Shown here: in pieces, positions 25,778 through 34,692 of the stretch
How the letters are laid out: each line of letters opens with the position of its first letter
Numbering within the stretch: position 1 is the stretch's first letter
NCBI RefSeq assembly: GCF_027947595.1
Contig: NZ_CP116257.1
Location: forward strand, 124,001-188,000
Source: Streptomyces lienomycini
Lineage (GTDB): Bacteria; Actinomycetota; Actinomycetes; Streptomycetales; Streptomycetaceae
DNA length: 64,000 nt
Direction: 5' to 3'
Translations under genes and position numbers: made by a program
The notes under the pieces: generated by a model
The model's database searches: none
Seen by the model: the letters and a program-made list of their open reading frames with translations, nothing else
What the model was told of the DNA's origin: nothing

Positions 25778-26502
25778 CGTGAGTTCCCTTCGCGGGCCGC
25801 GTCACTCGCGCCCGGCCGGACGGGCGGCTCGGCCAGTACGCGGCGCATGTCCCGTACGGCGTGCCAGGTGCCGCGCCAGGTGCCGGTCACCTTCGAGGCG
25901 CCGGTGCGGGGCAGGTAGGGGACGTCGTGCTCGGCGACCCGCCAGCCCGCGTCGGCGGCCCGCACCACCATCTGCAGCGGGTAGCCGCTGCGCCGGTCGG
26001 TGAGGGCGAGGTCGAGCAGCCGCTCGCGGCGGGCGGCGCGCAGCGGGCCGAGGTCGTGCAGCCGCAGTCCGGTGCGGCGGCGCAGCATCCGGGCGAGGGC
26101 GAGGTTGCCCGCGCGGGCGTGCACCGGCCACGCGCCCCTGGCCTGCGGTCGTCGGCGGCCGAGCACCAGGTCGGAGGTGCCGGCGCGGACCTCGCGCACG
26201 AAGGGCGCCAGCAGGGACGGGTCGAGGGAGGCGTCGCAGTCGCAGAAGCAGACGATGTCGGCGGTCGCGGCGCTCAGCCCGGCGTGGCAGGCGGCGCCGA
26301 ACCCGCGGCGGGGCTCGGTCACCACCGTGGCGCCGAGGGAGCGGGCGAGGTCCGCCGAGCCGTCGGTGGAGCCGTTGTCGACGACGAGCGCACGCCAGCC
26401 GGCCGGGACACGGGCCAGGACCCAGGGGAGGGCACCGGCCTCGTCCAGGCAGGGCAGTACGACGTCGACGTCCGGAGCGGGCGAGGTGGTCACGGCTGTC
26501 AC
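25774..26502 (-). CDS. Family 2 glycosyltransferase
   Basis: A 242-residue GT2 enzyme: DVVLPCLDEAGALPWVL at the N-terminus, DNGSTDGS (about 45) and the metal-binding CDCDASLDP (DxD-like, about 95). It transfers sugar from a nucleotide or polyprenyl donor at the cytoplasmic membrane face; no membrane helix is obvious. GTG 26502 is used; GTG 26493 is an alternative. First gene of the GT2-DUF2064-methyltransferase chain and divergent from a two-component system. Confidence 0.87.
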   Translation of the reverse strand: MTAVTTSPAPDVDVVLPCLDEAGALPWVLARVPAGWRALVVDNGSTDGSADLARSLGATVVTEPRRGFGAACHAGLSAATADIVCFCDCDASLDPSLLAPFVREVRAGTSDLVLGRRRPQARGAWPVHARAGNLALARMLRRRTGLRLHDLGPLRAARRERLLDLALTDRRSGYPLQMVVRAADAGWRVAEHDVPYLPRTGASKVTGTWRGTWHAVRDMRRVLAEPPVRPGASDAAREGNSR

Positions 26503-26617
26503 CCTACGAAGCGGAATCGGGCGAAACGGACTTCGACTCCTTACGAAACACGGACGTCGCGACCCCGGCCGCGCGCGACGGGCCCACCGGCGACCACGCG
26601 GTGCGAGGCTGGTGAGC

Positions 26618-27403
26618 ATGGAGCAGCCGTACGACTCAGCCACCCCGGACGCCGTCTTCGCGGGCGGGTCCCGGGGCGGGCCGCCGGGCGGGCCGGGACC
26701 GGCGGCCGCCGCTCCGGCCCGGGTCCTCGTCGTCGACGACGACCCCACCGTCGCGGAGGTCGTGGCCGGGTACCTCGACCGCGCCGGTTACCGCGTGGAC
26801 CGCGCCGGTGACGGGCCGGCCGCGCTCACCCGGGCCGACGCACACCGGCCCGACCTGGTGGTCCTCGACCTGATGCTGCCCGGCATGGACGGCCTGGAGG
26901 TGTGCCGGCGGCTGCGCGACCGGGGCCCCGTGCCGGTCATCATGCTGACCGCACGGGGCGACGAGGACGACCGCGTCCTCGGCCTGGAGGTCGGCGCCGA
27001 CGACTACGTGACCAAGCCGTTCAGCCCGCGGGAGCTGGTGCTGCGGGTGGAGTCCGTCCTGCGCCGCACCCGGCCCGCCGCGACGCCGCGCCCGCCGTCC
27101 GCGGCCGGCCTGACCGCCGACCCCGCCGCCCGCAGGGCCACCAAGGACGGCATCGAACTGGCCCTCACCCTGCGCGAGTTCGACCTCCTCGTCTTCTTCC
27201 TGCGGTACCCCGGGCGGGCGTTCGCGCGGGAGGAACTGATGCGCGAGGTGTGGGGATGGGACTTCGGCGACCTGTCCACCGTCACCGTCCACGTCCGGCG
27301 GCTGCGCGGCAAGGTCGAGGACGATCCCGCCCGGCCCCGGCTGATCCAGACGGTGTGGGGCGTGGGCTACCGCTTCGACGCCGCCGGCCGGCAGGCGGGC
27401 TGA
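26618..27403 (+). CDS. OmpR-family response regulator
   Basis: A 261-residue regulator with an extra 35-residue Gly/Pro/Ala-rich N-terminus, a receiver domain (about 36-150; DDD acidic pocket, phospho-Asp in VVLDLMLPGMDG, Lys in VTKPFSP) and an OmpR/PhoB winged helix (about 170-257). It is 2 bases upstream of its kinase gene and divergent from the GT2 operon, whose expression it may control. Confidence 0.95.
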   Translation: MEQPYDSATPDAVFAGGSRGGPPGGPGPAAAAPARVLVVDDDPTVAEVVAGYLDRAGYRVDRAGDGPAALTRADAHRPDLVVLDLMLPGMDGLEVCRRLRDRGPVPVIMLTARGDEDDRVLGLEVGADDYVTKPFSPRELVLRVESVLRRTRPAATPRPPSAAGLTADPAARRATKDGIELALTLREFDLLVFFLRYPGRAFAREELMREVWGWDFGDLSTVTVHVRRLRGKVEDDPARPRLIQTVWGVGYRFDAAGRQAG

Positions 27404-27405
27404 CC

Positions 27406-28518
27406 GTGCACGCCACCCTCCTCATCGCCCTGTACGCCTTCGCCGGTGCCGCCGCCACCGGCCTGGTGGGCGCGGCCGTGCTGCGGCTGATCCGGCGGCG
27501 GTCGCTGACGGCGTCGCTGGCCGTGGTGGCGGCGGTCGCCGTCCTCGCGATGCTCGCCGGCACGCTGGCCGTCGCCTGGGCGATGTTCCTGTCCCCGCAC
27601 GACCTGTCCGTCGTCACCACCGTCGTGGCGATGGCGGCCGTCGTCTCCCTGGCCACCGCGCTGCTGCTGGGCCGCTGGGTGGTCGCCCGCAGCCGCGAAC
27701 TGGCCGACGCGGCGCGGTCGTTCGGCGACGACGGGGACTACGCCGCCCCCACCACCCCGGCGACCGCCGAACTGGACGCGCTCAGCCGCGAACTGGCGGC
27801 CACCAGTGCCCGGCTCGCGCAGTCCAGGGAGCGGGAGCGGGCCCTGGAGACCTCGCGGCGCGAGCTGGTCGCCTGGATCTCGCACGACCTGCGCACCCCG
27901 CTGGCCGGGCTGCGTGCCATGTCCGAGGCGCTGGAGGACGGCGTCGCCGCCGACCCCGACCGCTACCTGCGGCAGATCCGCACCGAGGTGGAACGCCTCA
28001 ACGACATGGTCGGCGACCTCTTCGAACTCTCCCGCATCCACGCCGGCGCGCTCGCCCTCGCCCCGGCCCGCATCTCACTCTACGACCTGGTCGGCGACGC
28101 CCTCGCGGGTGCGGACCCGCTCGCGCGCGAGCACGGGGTGCGGCTGGTCGGCGACGCCGTGGCGGCCGTGCCGGTCGAGGTGGACGGCAGGGAGATGACA
28201 CGGGTCCTGGGCAACCTGCTGGTCAACGCGATCCGCCGCACCCCCGCCGACGGCACGGTCGCGGTCGCCGCCGAGCGGTCCGCCGACGGCGTGGTGGTCT
28301 CCGTGACCGACGGCTGCGGCGGCATCCCCGAGGAGGACCTGCCGCGCGTCTTCGACACCGGCTGGCGCGGCACCCACGCCCGTACGCCGCCGGCCGGGGC
28401 GGGCCTGGGCCTCGCCATCGTCCGCGGCATCGTCGAGGCCCACCGCGGCCGCGCCACGGTCCGCAACATCCCCGGCGGCTGCCGCTTCGAGGTGACACTG
28501 CCGACGGCGGAGGCGTGA
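27406..28518 (+). CDS. Sensor histidine kinase paired with the OmpR-type regulator
   Basis: A 370-residue membrane kinase: two hydrophobic segments (about 5-25 and 40-85), HAMP-like linker, HisKA with WISHDLRTPL (about 162) and HATPase_c with LLVNAIRRTP, a variant of the N-box, TDGCGGIPEED and GLGLAIVRGIV. There is almost no extracytoplasmic loop, so the signal is probably intramembrane. GTG start at 27406. Confidence 0.94.
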   Translation: MHATLLIALYAFAGAAATGLVGAAVLRLIRRRSLTASLAVVAAVAVLAMLAGTLAVAWAMFLSPHDLSVVTTVVAMAAVVSLATALLLGRWVVARSRELADAARSFGDDGDYAAPTTPATAELDALSRELAATSARLAQSRERERALETSRRELVAWISHDLRTPLAGLRAMSEALEDGVAADPDRYLRQIRTEVERLNDMVGDLFELSRIHAGALALAPARISLYDLVGDALAGADPLAREHGVRLVGDAVAAVPVEVDGREMTRVLGNLLVNAIRRTPADGTVAVAAERSADGVVVSVTDGCGGIPEEDLPRVFDTGWRGTHARTPPAGAGLGLAIVRGIVEAHRGRATVRNIPGGCRFEVTLPTAEA

Positions 28519-28562
28519 GCCGCCGCCGACGTCGCGATCCCCGCGACCCGCAACCGTCCGGC

Positions 28563-28860
28563 ACCGGCTGCGGGTCCGCACCCGCGTGGGCCGGGGCCCG
28601 GTGGGCGAGGGTGGGGGCGGTCGTCGGTGTCGCGATCGCCGTAGGGTCGGCGTCGGTCGGTACCGGCTGGAGGTCCGCCCCCGCGTGGGCGGGGGAGCCC
28701 GGCGGGCGGAGGCGTGGATCGTAGCCGGTGTCGCGATCGCGCCTGACGCCCCGCGTCGGCGACGGCCGCCGGGTGGAACCGGCCTGTACCGGCTGCGGTC
28801 CGTGCCGTGTGGGCCGTCGTCGGTGTCGCCACCCGCATCGGTGACCGCCGCAGGCCGTCA
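28563..28860. repeat. Degenerate direct repeats in a gene-free gap
   Basis: The 516-base gap 28519-29034 has no convincing gene. Three imperfect repeats begin at 28563, 28662 and 28788 with ACCGGCTG followed by GGTCCG and later GTCGGTGTCGC(G/C). Spacings are 99 and 126 bases. Their role is unknown; they might be eroded tandem duplications. Confidence 0.5.
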
Positions 28861-29034
28861 CCGGCCGCCGGTGCGCGCCCCTCGCGGGGCGGCGCGGCCC
28901 TGTGCACGGCCGGCATCTGCGGCTCGGGGCCCCGTGCTGGCCGGTGCCGGAGGGCACGCACGGCGCGCGACTGCCGTGCCCGGCACACGGTTCGTGCGCA
29001 CCGGTGCCGGGCGGGGCGCCGTGCGCCGCGGCGT

Positions 29035-30036
29035 TCACGCGCCCCGCAGGCCCGCCCGGGCGAACTCCTCCATGCCCTCCGCGAATCCGACCTTCGGCCG
29101 CCAGCCCAGTTCGGTGCGCAGGCGTGCCGAGTCGGCGGTGATGTGGCGGACGTCGCCGAGGCGGTACTCGCCGGTGACGACGGGCTCGGGTCCGCCGTGG
29201 GCGGCGGCCAGGGCGGTGGCCATCTCGCCCACCGTGTGCGGCTCACCGCTGCCGGTGTTGTACGCCGTGAGGGTGCCCTCCGGCGGGCGGGCCGCCAGCG
29301 CCGCGACGTTCGCCGCGGCCACGTCCCTCACGTGCACGAAGTCCCGGCGCTGGCGGCCGTCCTCGAAGACGCGCGGGGCCTCGCCGCGGGCCAGCGCGGA
29401 ACGGAAGAAGGAGGCGACCCCGGCGTACGGGGTGTCGCGGGGCATCCGGGGGCCGTACACGTTGTGGTAGCGCAGCGACACCGCCGTCGCACCGGTCGAC
29501 CGGGCCCAGGCGGCGGCCAGGTGCTCCTGGGCCAGCTTGGTCGTGGCGTACACGTTGCGCGGGTCGGCCGGGGCGTCCTCGCCGACCAGACCCGGTGACA
29601 GCTCCGCGCCGCACTCCGGGCAGGCGGGCTCGAAGCGGCCCGCGTCCAGGTCGGCGACGGCGCGCGGCCCGGGCCGCACCACCCCGTGCCGGGGGCACGC
29701 GTAGCGCCCCTCCCCGTACACGACCATCGATCCGGCGAGCACCAGCCGCCGCACGCCCGCGGCGGCCGTCGCGGCGAGCAGCACGGCGGTGCCCAGGTCG
29801 TTGCGGGAGACGTACTCCGCCGCGTCGGCGAAACCGTTGCCGAGGCCGACCATCGCCGCCTGGTGGCACACGGCGTCCACCCCGGCCACCGCCCGGGCGA
29901 CCGCCGCCGGATCGCGCACGTCGGCGCCGGGGTCCTCGCGGACGTCGTAGCCGACGGGCTCGTGCCCCCGCTCCCGCAGGGCCTCCACGACGTGGGAGCC
30001 GATGAATCCGGCGCTGCCGGTGACCAGTACGCGCAT
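29035..30036 (-). CDS. NAD-dependent sugar epimerase with zinc-ribbon insertion
   Basis: A 333-residue extended SDR enzyme: MRVLVTGSAGFIGSHVVEAL (Rossmann GxxGxxG), Ser in AGSMVVYG and YATTK (catalytic Tyr-Lys, about 168). Between beta strands lies an insertion (about 113-150) with CPRH and CPEC, a zinc-ribbon-like feature seen in enzymes annotated as dTDP-L-rhamnose 4-epimerase. The ATG at 30036 is preferred because TAGCGT lies 8-13 bases upstream (leaderless); GTG 30045 is possible. It likely supplies a nucleotide sugar to the nearby glycosyltransferases. Confidence 0.88.
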   Translation of the reverse strand: MRVLVTGSAGFIGSHVVEALRERGHEPVGYDVREDPGADVRDPAAVARAVAGVDAVCHQAAMVGLGNGFADAAEYVSRNDLGTAVLLAATAAAGVRRLVLAGSMVVYGEGRYACPRHGVVRPGPRAVADLDAGRFEPACPECGAELSPGLVGEDAPADPRNVYATTKLAQEHLAAAWARSTGATAVSLRYHNVYGPRMPRDTPYAGVASFFRSALARGEAPRVFEDGRQRRDFVHVRDVAAANVAALAARPPEGTLTAYNTGSGEPHTVGEMATALAAAHGGPEPVVTGEYRLGDVRHITADSARLRTELGWRPKVGFAEGMEEFARAGLRGA

Positions 30037-30257
30037 GCGGCACACGCTAGGCCCGCGGCGGATGCCGGGCCGGGCGACCCGACCGGGGCGTCACAGGTCC
30101 GTAAGGAGACGGGGCGGGCACGGCCGAAGGCGACTTTGCCATTCCTTTGCAACCCGCCCGGTTCCCGCCTCGTCTCTCCGTCCGATCCGCGTCACAGCCA
30201 CGCGGTCGGCGAACGCGCCGACGCGTGGACGCGCCGACGACGAGAGAGAGCGACCCG

Positions 30258-30644
30258 ATGCGCCGTACCATCCTCAGTGCCGTGGCCCTGGCCTGCACCG
30301 CCGTACTGGCGGGCACCGCGCCCGCGTTCGCCGACGACCCCACCCCGGTCCCCGCCGCCCCCGCCGAGAGCGCCCCGAGCGCCGGCACCGAGCCGCGCGA
30401 GGCCTCCCCCGTGCCGTCCGTCAGCGTTCCGGCCCAGGAGCCGACGCAGGCACCGGCCCCCGCGCCCGCCGAGGGCCAGGTCTCCGTCGTACCCAGGGGC
30501 GCGGCCGACACCGGAGTGGCGCCCACGGATACGCAGGGCACCGACCAGGGGCTGATCGGCGCGGGCGCCGGCGGAGTGCTCCTCGCGGGCGGCGTGGTCC
30601 TCTTCGTCGTCCACCGCCGACGGGCGGCGGCGACCGGCGCATGA
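30258..30644 (+). CDS. Secreted, membrane-anchored Pro/Ala-rich protein
   Basis: A 128-residue protein with a signal peptide (MRRTILSAVALACTAVLAGTAPAFA), a disordered Pro/Ala/Ser/Glu middle and a C-terminal membrane helix ending in HRRR. This is the layout of sortase substrates, but no clean LPxTG precedes the helix (nearest is DTGVAPT). Its stop overlaps the start of a class F sortase (ATGA), so it may be the dedicated substrate or partner. Confidence 0.82.
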   Translation: MRRTILSAVALACTAVLAGTAPAFADDPTPVPAAPAESAPSAGTEPREASPVPSVSVPAQEPTQAPAPAPAEGQVSVVPRGAADTGVAPTDTQGTDQGLIGAGAGGVLLAGGVVLFVVHRRRAAATGA

Positions 30645-31266
30645 TCCCGCGCCCCGGCCGGGTCCTCGCCACCGCCGCGCTGGCCGCGCTCCTCGTCGGC
30701 TGCGGCGGAGGCCAGGGGACGGCGACGCCGCCCCCGCGCCCCCGGCGGCCGCGGCGACCACGGCACCGCCCGCGCAGGCCCCGGCGAAGTCGCCCCGGCC
30801 CCTGGCGCGTTCGGTTCCCGTGGGACTGCGCATCCCCGCCATCGGGGTCGACACCCCGGTGATGGGGCTGGGGCTGGCGTCGGACGGCACGGTGGAGGTC
30901 CCGCCCGTCACGGACGACGACCGCGCCGGCTGGTACCGGCACTCGCCGACCCCGGGCCAGAGGGGCCCTTCGGTCCTCCTCGGCCACGTCACGGTCGGCC
31001 GGTACGGGGACGGCGTCTTCCGGCACCTCGCACGGCTGCACCGCGGCGACCGCATCGAGGCCCGCCTGGAGAACGGGACGGCCGCAGAGTTCACGGTCAC
31101 CGCCGTACGGACGGTCGCGAAGGCCGACTTCCCCACGGACGACGTCTACGGGGACGTGGCGGGCCCGGAGTTGCGCCTCATCACCTGCGGCGGCCCGCAG
31201 GACGGCCAGGAGTACCGGGACAACGTGATCGTCTTCGCCGGACTCAGCGCCACCGAGGGCGCGTAG
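30641..31266 (+). pseudogene. Class F sortase, interrupted by an apparent one-base deletion
   Basis: The 5' part from ATG 30641 encodes MIPRPGRVLATAALAALLVGC, a signal/lipobox segment, then hits a C run near 30725-30745. Downstream, the next frame encodes the sortase linker and catalytic domain (GLRIPAIGVDTPVMGLGLA, then VLLGHVTVG with His, LRLITCGG with Cys, YRDN with Arg). One extra C restores a single 208-residue frame, which is the normal class F size. Either the gene is disrupted or the sequence lost a base. An internal GTG at 30820 would give only the catalytic core without membrane anchor. Confidence 0.75.
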
Positions 31267-31306
31267 GCCCCGTGCGCACCGCATACCCTCACGACCATGG
31301 AGAGCG

Positions 31307-31798
31307 TTGAAACGGTCCCGTGACAGGGCGGCGTCCGAACTGTTCGCCGCCCTGTATCCGCGCCTCGCCGGCTGGTGCCGCCGGCTCGTCGACGACGACG
31401 AGACGGCCCACGAGATCGCCTCGGAGGCCTTCACCCGGCTCTGGGCCCGCTGGACGTCCGTGGAGGAACCCCGCGGCTTCCTCTACGTCACCGCCGCCAA
31501 CCTCGTCCGCGACCACTGGCGCAAGCTGGAGCGCGAGCGCCGGGCGGTGCGCCGGGTCACCGCGGAGGTCGCCGTGCGCCCGCACCCCGAACAGGCCGAC
31601 CCGTCGGTGCGGCTGCTCGTACAGTCCCTGCCGGAGCGGTTGCGGGTGCCGATCCTGCTCCACTACTACGCCGACATGCCGATCCGGGAGGTGTCCGTGC
31701 TGACCGGACGCAAGGAAGGAACCGTCAAGGCCGACCTGCACGCGGCCCGCGAACTGCTCCGCGTCCATCTGAGGAGAAGCCTTGACCACACGCCTTGA
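31307..31798 (+). CDS. ECF-type RNA polymerase sigma factor
   Basis: A 163-residue sigma-70 family protein: region 2 (about 10-75, RLVDDDETAHEIASEAFTRLWARW) and region 4 (about 100-155, LPERLRVPILLHYYADMPIREVSVLTG). The start appears to be TTG 31307, with GGAGAG just upstream; no ATG or GTG fits. The next gene begins at TTG 31782 inside its 3' end, so the two are coupled. The downstream product is a membrane protein likely to be its anti-sigma or signalling partner. Confidence 0.88.
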   Translation: MKRSRDRAASELFAALYPRLAGWCRRLVDDDETAHEIASEAFTRLWARWTSVEEPRGFLYVTAANLVRDHWRKLERERRAVRRVTAEVAVRPHPEQADPSVRLLVQSLPERLRVPILLHYYADMPIREVSVLTGRKEGTVKADLHAARELLRVHLRRSLDHTP

Positions 31799-32350
31799 GG
31801 ACGGGACGGACGAGCCCGGTTTCGAACCGGACGGCGACGATCCGCTGCTGGTCGTCCTGCGTCCGGACGCCGGCTTCCTCGGCCCGCCGCCGGGCCGCTA
31901 CGAGGCGATCCGCCGGGCGGCGTCCCGGCGGCGCCTGCTGCGCGCCGCCGCGGGCGCCGTGACGACCGCTGCCGCCGCCGCCCTGATCGCGCTGCCGCTG
32001 CACGGGCGGCCCCCGCCCCGCCCGTGCGTCCGGCGCCACCGCTGGCCCCCGCCCCGGTCGGCCCCGCACCGAAGGCGTCCCCGAGACAGGTCCCGCCCCG
32101 GGACGCCACGCGGGCGCCCACGTCCGGCCCCGGTACGCCGACCGAGGCCACCACGCCGACCGGCGCCACACCGTCGCAGCCCTCGCAGCCGTCGGCGGAG
32201 CCGAGCGACCCGCCCGTCCGGCAGGCGCCGTCGACCGACCCGAGTGCCGTGCCCACGCCCTCGGCGCCGGGCATGTCCGAGCTGCGCGGCATGTCCGAGC
32301 CGGACGGCATGTCCGAGCCGCACGGCACGGCTGCTACAACGGACCGATGA
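31782..32350 (+). pseudogene. Membrane partner of the sigma factor, apparent one-base deletion
   Basis: From TTG 31782 (GAGGAG upstream) the frame encodes a cytoplasmic segment DDPLLVVLRPDAGFLGPPPG and a membrane helix (about residues 50-75). After a C run near 32010-32025 the expected Pro/Thr/Ser-rich extracytoplasmic tail continues in the next frame to TGA 32348-32350, ending with three GMSE repeats. One extra C yields a 189-residue protein. There is no zinc-finger anti-sigma motif. The family is often found after Streptomyces ECF genes. Confidence 0.65.
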
Positions 32351-32700
32351 TCTACCACGTGGTGCCGCTCGCGGAGTGGGAGGCCGATCCGGGCCGGCCG
32401 TACGCGCCGGCCTCGCTCGCCGAGGACGGGTTCGTCCACTGCTCGCCCGACGAGGCGACCACGCTCGCCGTCGTCGACGCCTTCTACCGCGGTGCGCCCC
32501 GGCCGCTGGTGGCGCTGCTCGTCGACGAGGACCGGCTCACCGCGAGGTGCGTGCGGGAGCCGGCCGACCCCGCCCCGCCGCCCGGCGTCGCCGAGGGCAC
32601 CCTCTTCCCGCACGTGCTCGGCCCCCTCGACCGCGCGACCGTCCGGCGGGTGCTGGAGGTCCGCTGGGACGACGAGGGCCGGGCCGCGGGTCTGTCCTGA
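32347..32700 (+). CDS. DUF952-family protein
   Basis: A 117-residue cytoplasmic protein starting MIYHVVPLAEWEAD with the conserved EDGFVHCSPDEATTLAV segment of DUF952. Biochemical role unknown. The ATG overlaps the upstream stop (ATGA). Length is normal for the family. Confidence 0.9.
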   Translation: MIYHVVPLAEWEADPGRPYAPASLAEDGFVHCSPDEATTLAVVDAFYRGAPRPLVALLVDEDRLTARCVREPADPAPPPGVAEGTLFPHVLGPLDRATVRRVLEVRWDDEGRAAGLS

Positions 32701-32702
32701 CC

Positions 32703-33047
32703 TCAGAGGTCCTGGGGGGTGGTGGTGCCGCCGCCCAGCAGGGTGCTGCCGCCGAGCAGCGCGGACGCCGTCTCGACCGGTGTGGCCGCGGGGGCCGGCG
32801 CGGGCTCGGCGCCGGGGGCGGGGTGGCAGGTGAAGCCGAGTCGGGCCATGGCCCGGGTCACCTCGCCGCCGGAGAAGTCGCGGCGGTCCTGCCGGGTGAC
32901 GACCTCGCCCACCTGCTTGACGGGATAGCGGCGGCGGCCGATCGTCACGGACTCACCCGTGACGGTTTCGGGCGTGATGCCCTTCATCAGGTCCAGCACC
33001 CCGGCCTTGGTGAGGTCGAACGGGTACCGGGCGATGACACAGCGCAT
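32703..33047 (-). CDS. Conserved hypothetical protein downstream of DEAD-box helicase
   Basis: A 114-residue protein beginning MRCVIARYPFDLTKAGVLDL with the conserved IGRRRYPVKQVGEVVTRQDRRDFS segment, then a low-complexity Pro/Ala/Gly tail. GGAGG precedes the ATG. It follows the RNA helicase by 57 bases on the same strand and appears to be part of the cold-shock group, but no function is recognised. Confidence 0.82.
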   Translation of the reverse strand: MRCVIARYPFDLTKAGVLDLMKGITPETVTGESVTIGRRRYPVKQVGEVVTRQDRRDFSGGEVTRAMARLGFTCHPAPGAEPAPAPAATPVETASALLGGSTLLGGGTTTPQDL

Positions 33048-33104
33048 GATGCCTCCACAAGGGGGATGGAGCGGGTGGGGTTCTACCGTGGCCCGGCGGG
33101 AGTC

Positions 33105-34682
33105 CTAGGCCGCCGAGCCGCCTGCGGACTGGCGGCGCGGCCTGCGGCGCGGCGCCTCGCCGGCGGGCCGCCCCTGGGCGGCGCGGCCCTGGCCGGTGCG
33201 GGGCTGTGCGGCGGTGCCGCCGCGGTTCGACGCCGCGGCGCCCTGCCCGCCGCCGCGCTGCTGCGAGGAACGGCCGCGGCGGCCGCGGGACGAGGAGCCG
33301 CCGCCGGACGCGGCACGCCGGGGACGCTCCACGACCGGCGCGGTGATGATCACGGGGACGCCGGAGGGGGCCTGCGCGCCGGTGATCCGGGACAGCTCCG
33401 CCTCGCCCGAGCGGACGGGCGTGACCTGCGGGGTGATACCGGCCGAGGACATCAGCCGCGTCATGTCGCGCCGCTGGTCCGGCGTCACCAGCGTGACGAC
33501 GCTGCCGGACTCGCCGGCCCGGGCGGTGCGGCCGCCCCGGTGCAGGTAGTCCTTGTGGTCGCCGGGCGGGTCGACGTTGACGACGAGGTCGAGGTTGTCG
33601 ACGTGGATGCCGCGGGCCGCGACGTTGGTCGCCACCAGCGCCGTCACCTGCCCGTCCTTGAACTGGGCGAGGGTCCGGGTGCGCTGCGGCTGGGACTTGC
33701 CGCCGTGCAGGCCGGCGGCGCGCACACCGCTCTTCAGCAGGTGCTTCACCAGCCGGTCCACCCGGTGCTTGGTGTCCAGGAACATGATGACCCGGCCGTC
33801 GCGCGCCGCGATCTCGACGGTCGTGCGCTGCTTGTCCTCCTCGTGCACGTGCAGCACGTGGTGCTCCATCGTGGTGACGGCACCGGCCGACGGGTCGACG
33901 GAGTGGACCACCGGGTCCGTCAGGTAGCGGCGGACCAGCTTGTCGACGTTGCGGTCCAGGGTGGCGGAGAACAGCATCCGCTGCCCGTCCGGCTGCACCT
34001 GGTCGAGCAGGGCGGTGACCTGCGGCATGAAGCCCATGTCGGTCATCTGGTCGGCCTCGTCCAGCACCGTGATGGTGACGTCGCCGAGGGAGCAGTCGCC
34101 GCGGTCGATGAGGTCCTTGAGCCGCCCGGGCGTCGCGACGACGACCTCGGCGCCGGACCGCAGCGCCCCGGCCTGCCGGCCGATGGACATGCCGCCGACG
34201 ACGGTGGCCGACCTGAGGCCCACGGCACGGGCGTACGGGGCGAGCGCGTCGGTGACCTGCTGGGCCAGCTCACGGGTCGGGACGAGGACCAGGGCGAGCG
34301 GACGCCGCGGCTCGGCGCGCCTGCCGGCCGTGCGGGCCAGCAGGGCGAGACCGAAGGCGAGGGTCTTGCCCGAACCGGTGCGGCCGCGGCCGAGGACGTC
34401 CCGGCCGGCCACGGAGTTCGGCAGGGTCGCCGCCTGGATCGGGAACGGCACGCTCACGCCCTCGTCGCCGAGCGCGGTCAGCATGCGGGCCGGGAGGTCG
34501 AGTTCGGCGAACGTCTCGACGGCGGGCAGCGCCGGGGTGATCGTCTTGGGCAGGGCGAACTCGCCGCCCTGGGACGCGGCGGCCGGCCTGCGGCCGGAGT
34601 TCTGGGGGCGGCCGCCGCCCGAGCGGGAGCGGCGGGGGGCCTCACCGGAGCGTCGGCGGTCGTTGGTGCGTACGCGGTTCAT
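33105..34682 (-). CDS. DEAD-box RNA helicase
   Basis: A 525-residue helicase: Q motif FPIQAATLP, Walker A GRTGSGKT (about 100), PTRELA, VATPGR, VLDEADQM (DEAD), SAT and the second RecA domain with HRGGRTARAG. The tail from about 455 is Arg/Gly/Gln/Ser-rich and probably binds RNA. ATG 34682 is chosen for AAGGAAGG upstream. A perfect 10-bp hairpin lies directly before this ribosome site. It is 256 bases downstream of a cold-shock gene; CsdA-like helicases act in cold-induced RNA remodelling. Confidence 0.95.
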   Translation of the reverse strand: MNRVRTNDRRRSGEAPRRSRSGGGRPQNSGRRPAAASQGGEFALPKTITPALPAVETFAELDLPARMLTALGDEGVSVPFPIQAATLPNSVAGRDVLGRGRTGSGKTLAFGLALLARTAGRRAEPRRPLALVLVPTRELAQQVTDALAPYARAVGLRSATVVGGMSIGRQAGALRSGAEVVVATPGRLKDLIDRGDCSLGDVTITVLDEADQMTDMGFMPQVTALLDQVQPDGQRMLFSATLDRNVDKLVRRYLTDPVVHSVDPSAGAVTTMEHHVLHVHEEDKQRTTVEIAARDGRVIMFLDTKHRVDRLVKHLLKSGVRAAGLHGGKSQPQRTRTLAQFKDGQVTALVATNVAARGIHVDNLDLVVNVDPPGDHKDYLHRGGRTARAGESGSVVTLVTPDQRRDMTRLMSSAGITPQVTPVRSGEAELSRITGAQAPSGVPVIITAPVVERPRRAASGGGSSSRGRRGRSSQQRGGGQGAAASNRGGTAAQPRTGQGRAAQGRPAGEAPRRRPRRQSAGGSAA

Positions 34683-34692
34683 GGGGAACCTT

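Noticed and set aside
28580-29240. Several overlapping open frames in the gap after the sensor kinase
   Set aside because: Repetitive Arg/Gly/Pro composition, no ribosome sites and no family motif; treated as a repeat-containing gap.
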